Shown here one piece after another: positions 1-5,343 of a DNA stretch of 8,753 nucleotides; position 1 is the first letter of the stretch, and the number at the start of each line of letters is the position of its first letter. The stretch is from Puniceicoccales bacterium (GTDB lineage: Bacteria; Verrucomicrobiota; Verrucomicrobiae; Opitutales; LL51), in contig JAIRLG010000028.1 in the NCBI GenBank assembly GCA_031259625.1, positions 1 to 8,753 on the forward strand, read 5' to 3'. The position numbers were made by a program, and so were the translations under genes. The notes below the pieces were generated by a model, which saw only the letters and a program-made list of their open reading frames with translations, was not told where the DNA came from and ran no database searches.

Positions 1-10
1 GCGGATCGCT

Positions 11-61
11 GGTGCTGTTTCTTTTTTTGGTGTGGTTTAATTTTTTTGGGCGCCGCCTTGG
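11..61 (+). repeat. short degenerate 18-19 bp tandem repeat abutting cloverleaf A
   Basis: Three consecutive units begin with GG at 11, 29 and 48. The first two end in a run of seven T (22-28 and 41-47), each followed by GG, exactly 19 bases apart. The third unit is the left outer stem of cloverleaf A and ends in CCTTGG. Spacing and placement match the longer array in front of cloverleaf C, so I read this as the same arrangement with very diverged units. With only two full units before the stem, chance cannot be excluded. The left edge of the window may cut off more units. Confidence 0.45.
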
Positions 62-152
62 CGCGGACAGCCGCGGGGGGGCTGCGCCCCCCCGCGGCTG
101 TCCTCGCCGTCCGCGTAGCGGACGTGCGCCCGCTGGGCTCTCAGGGCGGCGC
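50..152 (+). repeat. cloverleaf (three-arm cruciform) intergenic element, copy A
   Basis: The whole 103 bases pair into a four-way junction. Outer stem: 50-60 with 142-152, 11 pairs including one T-G wobble. Long arm: 61-82 with 86-107, 21 of 22 paired, containing a G7/C7 stretch and the loop TGC. Mid arm: 108-114 with 118-124, 7 perfect pairs with loop GTA. Short arm: 125-131 with 135-141, four solid pairs at 128-131/135-138 with loop GCT, then two mismatches around one pair. Arms follow one another with no unpaired linker. The orientation is that of copy C: long, mid, short. It lies 80 bases beyond the stop of the minus-strand secreted protein. It is not a simple terminator for that gene, because the strand leaving it on that side carries A runs, not T. 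The structure is read directly from the sequence; its function is unknown. Confidence 0.85.
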
Positions 153-231
153 GGCGGGTGATGTGAGGAAGCGCGGAATGGCCTCAGCCGAGCGAGGATG
201 AAGGCCGACTTTTCAGAGCTCGGCAGAAAGA

Positions 232-1104
232 TCATTCGTCCGCGGGAATTCCGGTGCGGCGGCGCAGCTCGTTTACCTTTTCGGTCAATTCAGGATTCGA
301 CGCAGCCCTTCGCGCCAAAATATCCAATGTCAGGGAAAGAGGGCCTTTTTTAGAATACGAATCACGGCTAAAAATCTCCATACAGGCATCGAGACCTATC
401 CTCGATAACATTTCCGAGAGGGCGTGAGCTAGGTGGCTTTCCGCTTCAGTCTCGACAAATGCATAGCGGATTTTCCTGTACCACCTTTCGAAAAACGCCC
501 GATTAGGCGCCCCTTCGGCATCACGGGCGGGAATATCGGTCGGACAGTACCGGACAAGGCCCCTATTCTCCCCGGAAAATTCCGGAAGGGCCAAGGAGCC
601 ATCGGCCCGCGCCAGCAAATACATCGCGGTCAAGGGCCCCAGGGTGAGAACCAAGGCGCAGTCCTCATCGGACAGCTCCGGATACTCCCTCACCACACCT
701 TCCTGTGCGCGATACAGAAGGGCCTCCATTCTCTTGGAGGGCGTGGCTATGAGGATGAGCGTGTCAAGCTGCATTTTCCCATACAACCATTTGGATTCCC
801 CATACATTCTCGTATCGCTCGACGGAATCAGGGTTCTGAAGCCAGGAGAGGACAGAATCTCCGCTGCATTGCGGGCTACGGTCACATCGGACAGGACCAC
901 AAACCCGATCATGCGGTGCAGCAGAGCCTCGCGGCCCCCAAGTTTGTATACCCGACGCAAGCTGTATCGAAATTGCTCTACTCTGAAGCGCGCTTCTGCT
1001 CCCAGTTCCGCGATTTCCTCCTCACTGAGCGGCGCGGCCCAGGACAGCGTTGCCGCGGCCAAACTTATCGCCGCCATGGCTCCGTTCATCGTCAAGTTTT
1101 TCAT
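232..1104 (-). CDS. secreted or periplasmic protein of unknown function
   Basis: I do not recognise the family of this 290-residue protein. The N-terminus (MKNL, then the Ala-rich segment 8-23) looks like a Sec signal peptide, with likely cleavage after A23 (SWA then AP). The mature part begins with an acidic SEEEIAELG stretch and is predicted by eye to be mostly alpha-helical, with many Arg/Glu residues, no second membrane segment and no obvious catalytic motif or lipobox. The ATG at 1104 has no clear Shine-Dalgarno. It is chosen because Lys2 gives the expected positive N-region; the in-frame ATGs at codons 6 and 10 are alternatives. It follows the permease on the same strand after 106 bases, but nothing in its sequence links it to transport, and it is not a recognisable substrate-binding protein. 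Its GC content is visibly lower than that of mutS or the permease, which suggests accessory or acquired DNA. Confidence 0.7.
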   Translation of the reverse strand: MKNLTMNGAMAAISLAAATLSWAAPLSEEEIAELGAEARFRVEQFRYSLRRVYKLGGREALLHRMIGFVVLSDVTVARNAAEILSSPGFRTLIPSSDTRMYGESKWLYGKMQLDTLILIATPSKRMEALLYRAQEGVVREYPELSDEDCALVLTLGPLTAMYLLARADGSLALPEFSGENRGLVRYCPTDIPARDAEGAPNRAFFERWYRKIRYAFVETEAESHLAHALSEMLSRIGLDACMEIFSRDSYSKKGPLSLTLDILARRAASNPELTEKVNELRRRTGIPADE

Positions 1105-1210
1105 GATAAAATGGAAAAAGAAGGCGCCTATTAAAAGTCCTCTTCCAAGTACTCAAGCCTTTTTGCCCTATGCCCACCTTCTCCTATGAGGACATCGAGG
1201 GTCCTATCCC

Positions 1211-2905
1211 CTACACCCGAAAGATGCTGCCGAGGTTCTTGCCCAGGAGGGAGGAGAGGCCGAGGATGGTGACCCCCAGGAAGAGCATCGCCCAGACCCC
1301 CAGGGCGCAGGCCAGATAGGGCCCATCGGCGAGGGTGTGCAGCAGCTCGTAGATGGCCTTGGTGATGGGGTAGAACTGCTGCTTCTGGGCCAGGACGATC
1401 GAATCGGACACCTCCAGCATGGTCTGGGAAAAGACCAGGAGCCCGCCGGCGGTGAGGTTGGCCATGATGAGCGGCAGTGTGATCTTTAAATTCGCCCGCA
1501 GCGGCGGACAGCCGAGGCTCTGGGCCGCCTCCTCGTAGCTGATGCTCGTCTGCTGCAGGCCGGCGACGGCGGAGCGCACCATGAAGGGCAGCTTGCGCAC
1601 CGCGTAGGCGATGATCAGCAGCACGGTCGGGTTCTCGACGGGGTTGAGAAAAGCGAAAGCCCGTCCCTTCTGGCTCATGGAGAGATAGCCGAAGGCCATG
1701 ACGAGGCCCGGCACCGCCAGCGGCAGCATGGTCAGGGTGTCCAGGAGGTGCCGGCCCGGCAGCTTCGTCCGGACGACGACGAAGGCGACGGAAATGCCCA
1801 GTAGGAGGGCGACGCCGGTGGCGCAACCGGCGTAGAGCAGGCTGTTCCGGATGGCGGGAATGGTCAGCGGGTGCCCGAGGGCGATTTGGAAATTGTGCCC
1901 CGTCCAGAACTGGGGCAGGAGCGTATTGTACCAGTCCGCCGCGAAGGATTTGATGACGACGGCGGCGTGGGGCAGGAGGGCGGCAAGGGTCACGCCGGCG
2001 AAGAGCAGCGCACAGCCCCCCTGCTTCCACCAGGGAATCCTCCGTGGGCCGGAGACCTGGGTCGCCCGGGCCATCATGGCGAAGTGGCGGCGGCCGAAGA
2101 GGAGCTTCCCGACGGCATAGAACGCGACGGAAAAGACCAGCATGATGGAGGTGAGGGCATAGGGGAAGGGATTGTTGCCGATGTCCTTCAGGCCGAAATA
2201 GATCTGCACCGGCAGGATGCGGTTGTAGTCGAAGATGAGCGGAATGCCCAGTTCGGTGAAGGACCAGATGAAGGCCAGGGTGCAGCCGGCGAAGACCCCC
2301 GGGCTCATCAGCGGGAAGGTGATCTTGAAGAACCGCCGCAGGCCGCGGCAGCCGAGGCTGCCGGCCGCCTCCTCCAGGGAGGGGTCGAGATTGGCCAGCG
2401 CCGCCACCAGGTTGAGGTAGAGCACCGGGAACAGCCCGAGGGCGTTGAGGAGGACCATGCCGAGGAATTTGTAATTCCCGAGCCAATCGTAGGGCTGTGC
2501 GGCGTCCATCCAGCCCAGATGGATGAGGGCGGCATTGAGGGCCCCATGGGTCCCGAGGATCTGCTGCACGCCGATGGCACCGACGAAGGGCGGCAGGATC
2601 AGCGGCAGGAGGATGATCCCGGTGAAGAAGCGTTTGCCGAGAAATTCGTAGCGGTCGGCGAAATAGGCCAGCGGCAGGGCGATGAGCAGGGCCACGGCGG
2701 TCGAAGAGCCGGCGAAGGTGATGGCGTTCAGGAGGCCGCGGACGTAGATGGGGTTTTCAAAAGCGAGGCGGAAGAAGCCCAGCGTGAAGCGCCCGTCGGT
2801 GTTGACGAAGCCGCCCTGCAGCATCTGCCAGATGGGCCACAGGAAGAAACAGCCCAGGAAGACGACCGTCAAGCCGAACACCAGCAGCGAGAAGAATTTG
2901 GTCAT
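1211..2905 (-). CDS. ABC transporter permease, fused two-domain type (Fe3+/phosphonate/thiamine-like)
   Basis: This inner-membrane protein of 564 residues carries two BPD_transp_1-type permease domains in one chain, so it would supply both membrane halves of an importer. Each half has the EAA loop that docks on the ATPase: LEEAAGSLG around 177-185 followed by KITFPL, and YEEAAQSLG around 457-465 followed by KITLPL. About twelve hydrophobic segments are visible; the first is at roughly 5-26, and the linker between halves is near 270-295. Length and the double EAA motif fit the FbpB/ThiP/PhnV-like group, whose substrates are Fe3+, thiamine or 2-aminoethylphosphonate. The substrate cannot be told from the permease alone. 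The start is placed at MTKFFSLL (2905): the frame stays open to 3184, but that extension is low-complexity and runs into cloverleaf B. No strong ribosome-binding site precedes 2905. No ATPase or binding-protein gene is adjacent. Confidence 0.92.
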   Translation of the reverse strand: MTKFFSLLVFGLTVVFLGCFFLWPIWQMLQGGFVNTDGRFTLGFFRLAFENPIYVRGLLNAITFAGSSTAVALLIALPLAYFADRYEFLGKRFFTGIILLPLILPPFVGAIGVQQILGTHGALNAALIHLGWMDAAQPYDWLGNYKFLGMVLLNALGLFPVLYLNLVAALANLDPSLEEAAGSLGCRGLRRFFKITFPLMSPGVFAGCTLAFIWSFTELGIPLIFDYNRILPVQIYFGLKDIGNNPFPYALTSIMLVFSVAFYAVGKLLFGRRHFAMMARATQVSGPRRIPWWKQGGCALLFAGVTLAALLPHAAVVIKSFAADWYNTLLPQFWTGHNFQIALGHPLTIPAIRNSLLYAGCATGVALLLGISVAFVVVRTKLPGRHLLDTLTMLPLAVPGLVMAFGYLSMSQKGRAFAFLNPVENPTVLLIIAYAVRKLPFMVRSAVAGLQQTSISYEEAAQSLGCPPLRANLKITLPLIMANLTAGGLLVFSQTMLEVSDSIVLAQKQQFYPITKAIYELLHTLADGPYLACALGVWAMLFLGVTILGLSSLLGKNLGSIFRV

Positions 2906-3076
2906 GGAGGGTGCGCTACGTGCGACGGGGGCCAATGTGGAGATTTTCTCCGGAAGGCCAGTTTTATTTGAACCGGCAAGAGGAGGAAACCTCCCGAGCT
3001 CCCAATCTCCCGGAACTCCGGGGCCGGCCGAGGGCTTTCTTGGCTGACCGAGAGCTCCCGGAGCCTGCCGGCGGCT
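2906..3076. other. gap upstream of the permease gene, small hairpins only
   Basis: This is the part of the 318-base def-permease gap not occupied by cloverleaf B. I see no gene. It holds several short perfect hairpins: GGAGG-AAA-CCTCC at 2982-2994, CCGG-AACT-CCGG at 3010-3021, and GCTC-CCG-GAGC at 3054-3064. There is also a GGCCGGCC palindrome at 3022-3029 and a loose recurrence of CTCCCG about every 8-10 bases at 2990-3020. The permease promoter should lie here, but no convincing -35/-10 pair is visible. The motifs could be remains of another structured repeat or chance in GC-rich DNA. Confidence 0.4.
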
Positions 3077-3180
3077 TCTCGCTGTCTTTGGATTCCGGAG
3101 GAATCGGCCCGCGCAGCGGGCCCCAAGGGGCGAAAAAGGAAATTCCTTTTCCTTTTTCGCCCCTTGCAAAGACAGCGAGA
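3077..3180 (-). repeat. cloverleaf (three-arm cruciform) intergenic element, copy B (inverted)
   Basis: The outer stem pairs 3077-3090 with 3167-3180, 14 perfect pairs, extendable by a T-G wobble (3076/3181). Inside, in plus-strand order, are a short arm (3091-3096 with 3100-3105, loop GGA), a mid arm (3106-3112 with 3116-3122, loop GCA) and a long arm (3124-3142 with 3148-3166, 19 pairs, five-base loop TTCCT). Only one base, C3123, is left unpaired at the junction. Read on the minus strand the order is long, mid, short, as in copies A and C, so this copy is inverted. Its outer stem CGCTGTCTTTG and the mid-arm core GCCCGC/GCGGGC match copy C closely, while the long arm (purine-rich GGGGCGAAAAAGG) is unrelated. 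It begins 43 bases after the def stop codon and lies between def and the permease gene. Confidence 0.93.
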
Positions 3181-3223
3181 GCACCCCAGAGTCGATTCCA
3201 CACGGGACGAATCCTGGAGAGAA

Positions 3224-3835
3224 TTACGGCGAAGCCAGGGGCAGGGGAATTTTCTGCCGTCTTCCCCGGCGCTCCAGCGCCTCGAGCCGTGGGCGGAGCC
3301 GCGCCCGGGATGCGGTGTCGAGGTGATCGATCCAGAGGACACCCTCCAGGTGCTCGAATTCGTGCTGGACGCACTGGGCCAAGAGCTTTTCGCAGGCCAG
3401 GGTGTGCTTCTCGCCCTTCGAATCTTGAAAGCTGACAGTTACGGCCAGCGATCGCTCGACGGAGCCGGAAATTTTTGGGATCGAGAGACAGCCCTCGGGC
3501 ACGAAGGCCTTTTTCTCCGAAAACTCGGTGATGACGGGATTGATAAAAGTCAGGGGCATGAGGCTCTGGGGCGCAACCGGTTGCCCGTCGAAACGGCAGG
3601 AGCCCACGAGCTCACTTCGGGTGCTGGCAGCGCCCAGGTCGATGAGGAAGACCCGCTCCGTCCAACCCACCTGTGGGGCGGCGATGCCGATGCCATTCGC
3701 CCGGTACATCGCCTCCAGCATCTGCCCATAAAGCGCCCTTCTCGGCTCGTCGAAGACGCTCACCTCGGTGGTCTTGGCCCGAAGAACGGGATTCCCCAGC
3801 AGGCAAATCGGCAAGACGGCCATCGATGTCCACAT
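3224..3835 (-). CDS. def: peptide deformylase
   Basis: This cytoplasmic metalloenzyme removes the formyl group from the initiator methionine of nascent proteins. All three family motifs are present in 203 residues: motif 1 GIGIAAPQ (48-55), motif 2 EGCLS (114-118, Cys116 as metal ligand) and motif 3 QHEFEH (157-162), where His158 and His162 bind the metal and Glu159 is catalytic. The usual Asp before the last His is Glu161 here, a conservative change. The length is slightly above the common 165-190, from a basic C-terminal tail (RRGRRQK). The ATG at 3835 has an AAGGGAG sequence only three bases upstream. The ATG at 3823 (codon 5, MAVLPICLLG) leaves it 15 bases away, so the start is uncertain by four residues. 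The gene is divergent from exbB. Confidence 0.96.
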   Translation of the reverse strand: MWTSMAVLPICLLGNPVLRAKTTEVSVFDEPRRALYGQMLEAMYRANGIGIAAPQVGWTERVFLIDLGAASTRSELVGSCRFDGQPVAPQSLMPLTFINPVITEFSEKKAFVPEGCLSIPKISGSVERSLAVTVSFQDSKGEKHTLACEKLLAQCVQHEFEHLEGVLWIDHLDTASRARLRPRLEALERRGRRQKIPLPLASP

Positions 3836-3950
3836 ACTCTCCCTTAGAGAAGCCTGAAGTCAATTCCGGACAAGTAAAATTTCCACGGATAGAAGAACGG
3901 GCGCGAAAAAGTTTCGACAAGCCCCAGGGGGCCATTTTCCTAGAAAGCCT
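3836..3950. promoter_or_regulatory. divergent def / exbB intergenic region
   Basis: These 115 bases separate the starts of two genes facing away from each other, so promoters for both are expected here. TAAAAT at 3875-3880 is a fair -10 for the plus strand, but it has no good -35 at 16-18 bases. On the minus strand TTGTCG (around 3912-3917) is a possible -35, with a poorly spaced TTCTAT near 3890. The region is more AT-rich than its flanks. The location is supported by gene layout; no individual promoter box is confident. Confidence 0.35.
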
Positions 3951-4631
3951 ATGACGCTTGTCCAGTTCCTGTGGATCGGTCACGGGCTTATGGGCTTCAT
4001 GCTGCTGCTGGGCCTGCTCTCGCTGGTATTCTTCCTCGAACGCTTTCTCTTTCTCCACCAGGGCCGTCTGCGGACGACGAGCTTCATCGAGGGCTTGAGG
4101 AATATGCTGCAGAAGAACCGATTGGCCGAGGCGCTGACGCTCTGCGAGGAGACGACCCATCCGATTGCCCACATCGCCAAAACCGCCCTGGTGCACCTCC
4201 ACCACTCCTCGGAAGAGCGCCAGCAGCATACCCAGGCCAGCGCCCTGCTGGAATTGCCACTCTACGAGCGCCGCATCGGCGCCCTGAGCGCCATCGCCAA
4301 AATTGCCCCCCTGGTCGGCCTGCTGGGGACGGTGCTCGGCTTTCTGGATATTTTCCGGCACCTGGAACAGGTGGGGGCCTATGCGGGCGTCCATGCCTTT
4401 GCCGAACCCATCCTCTCCTGCATCCTGCTGAGTGCGGCGGGCCTCGTCATCGCGGTCTTTTCCAACCTCTTCTACCACTTCCTCTACGGCCGCTCCCGGG
4501 CCCTGATCCAGGAGATGGAATGGGCCTACCTCCACCTCCTCCAGATCACGAATCGCTACTCGGGCCAAGAGGAGCCGAAGGCGATGGAGCCCTATGGGGA
4601 TCCGAAGGCGGCGGAGGCCCCTGAAGCGTGA
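3951..4631 (+). CDS. exbB: MotA/TolQ/ExbB-family proton channel protein
   Basis: This is the inner-membrane stator subunit of 226 residues. With the ExbD-like partner downstream it would convert the proton gradient into force on a periplasmic or outer-membrane partner. Three membrane segments are visible: about 8-30, 112-134 and 153-176, with the cytoplasmic helical domain between the first two. The signature IAPLVGLLGTVLGF (118-131) is intact, with the pore Thr127. In the third segment, where ExbB/TolQ usually have T-A-x-G-L, this protein has Ser161 (LLSAAGL). The C-terminal tail (about 207-226, PKAMEPYG then PKAAEAPEA) is low-complexity and is encoded by the first unit of the tandem repeat that follows. 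The start at 3951 is chosen from the hydrophobic N-terminus; only a weak ribosome-binding site is present. It cannot be told from sequence whether it serves TonB-type, Tol-type or another system. Confidence 0.9.
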   Translation: MTLVQFLWIGHGLMGFMLLLGLLSLVFFLERFLFLHQGRLRTTSFIEGLRNMLQKNRLAEALTLCEETTHPIAHIAKTALVHLHHSSEERQQHTQASALLELPLYERRIGALSAIAKIAPLVGLLGTVLGFLDIFRHLEQVGAYAGVHAFAEPILSCILLSAAGLVIAVFSNLFYHFLYGRSRALIQEMEWAYLHLLQITNRYSGQEEPKAMEPYGDPKAAEAPEA

Positions 4632-4875
4632 GAAGGATGAAGAAACCCTGTGTGGAGCGTAAAGGAGAACGGCGAAATCCCATGAAAAGCAGAAACGGCA
4701 AAGACCTATGGAATGGGAAGAGCTATTCGGTGGAACCCTATGGAGCGTGAGGAGAGGGCGAAAGCCCTTGGAATGGAAAAAACAGCGGAACTCGATGAAG
4801 CGTAGAAAACAATGGAACTCCATAAAGCGTGAAGAGCTATTTGGAGAAACCCTATGGAGCGTGACGGAGAGGGCC
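4590..4875 (+). repeat. degenerate ~29-bp tandem array between exbB and exbD
   Basis: About nine imperfect units can be laid end to end, starting near 4590, 4619, 4646, 4679, 4705, 4736, 4765, 4791, 4818 and 4850 (26-33 bases each, mean about 29). Unit core: CCCTATGGAGCGTGA followed by a purine-rich stretch ending in GGAGAAA or similar. The units at 4705 and 4818 share GAAGAGCTATT. The first unit is the coding sequence for the exbB C-terminus (CCCTAT encodes P214-Y215), and the last overlaps the annotated start of exbD. Most units pair a GGAG/GGTGGAA-like element with an ATG (or a decayed ATG) 4-8 bases later, so each resembles a translation start. One unit opens a 22-codon frame at 4682-4750, probably meaningless. 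There are no unique spacers, so it is not a CRISPR. Confidence 0.8.
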
Positions 4876-5318
4876 TCGTGAAAATAGCCACCTTTATCCG
4901 GCACAGCCGCCTGCCGGAGCCGGAGCACTGGCTGGATTTTTGGGCCTTTGCCAACGTGGGAATCCTCGTCTTCGCCCTCTCCCTCCTGAGCTCCCGCTTC
5001 ATCCTCTCGCCGGGCATGAACGTGGCCTTGCCCCAGCTCCCGGGCCCGCTGTCGGCCGTGCCGACCCTGGGCGTCCTGACCCTGTCGAACGACCGCCTCT
5101 TCTTCTTCGACGGCCGGATTCTCACCCTGGAAAACCTGGAAGAAGCCCTGCGGGATTTCCTCTCGCGGCACACCCTCCGCCCGGCCACTTTGCTCCTGCG
5201 GCCGGACAAAGACCTGTCCGTCGGGGTCCTGTGTCGGGTGAGCGCCCTAGCCAAGCGCAGCGGCTTTGGACAGCTGCAGATCGCCTGCCTGGAGGCGGAG
5301 GAAATGAAATCTCCCTGA
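4854..5318 (+). CDS. exbD: ExbD/TolR-family biopolymer transport protein, atypical
   Basis: The family fold is visible: a short cytoplasmic N-terminus, one membrane helix (about 29-51, ending LLSSRFIL), the LP dipeptide (59-60) just after it, and a periplasmic domain of about 80 residues. That domain has the usual strand/helix pattern (LTLSNDRLFFFDGR, then LRPDKDLSVGVL, then AKRSGFGQLQIA). Aligning LLSS with ordinary ExbD places Asn34 where the essential membrane Asp (L-I-D-V) normally is; the nearest Asp is D28. It would partner the ExbB-like protein. The ATG at 4854 sits in the last repeat unit and has GGAGAAA six bases upstream. GTG at 4878 (MERDGEGL removed) has GGAGAGG five bases upstream and is equally plausible. 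Length is 154 residues (146 from GTG). The stop is 25 bases before mutS. Confidence 0.85.
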   Translation: MERDGEGLVKIATFIRHSRLPEPEHWLDFWAFANVGILVFALSLLSSRFILSPGMNVALPQLPGPLSAVPTLGVLTLSNDRLFFFDGRILTLENLEEALRDFLSRHTLRPATLLLRPDKDLSVGVLCRVSALAKRSGFGQLQIACLEAEEMKSP

Positions 5319-5343
5319 AAATTCCTCGCCGAGGACGCTCGAG

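Noticed and set aside
50..152. Cloverleafs as ordinary rho-independent terminators
   Set aside because: No T tract follows the structure in the direction of the preceding gene, and a multi-arm junction with orientation independent of gene direction is not terminator-like. A terminator side effect is still possible.
1105..1210. Terminator after the permease (GTCCTC/GAGGAC with TTTT on the minus strand)
   Set aside because: Only six pairs with a loop of about 45 bases; too weak to call.
1871..2971. 366-codon plus-strand open frame opposite the permease
   Set aside because: Glu/Gly/Gln/His-rich composition typical of the antisense of a high-GC membrane-protein gene; the permease on the other strand has clear EAA motifs.
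2906..3184. N-terminal extension of the permease up to the ATG at 3184
   Set aside because: The 93 extra residues are low-complexity, cross cloverleaf B and precede a normal hydrophobic permease N-terminus at 2905.
4682..4750. 22-codon small open frame inside the tandem array
   Set aside because: It is composed entirely of repeat units, with no evidence beyond a start-like context that every unit shares.
4590..4875. CRISPR array
   Set aside because: Units are directly adjacent, variable over their full length and have no unique spacers; no cas genes.
3612..5171. 519-codon minus-strand open frame antisense to exbB/exbD
   Set aside because: It overlaps three well-supported genes, its protein is low-complexity and simply reads the opposite strand of the tandem array; no family signature.
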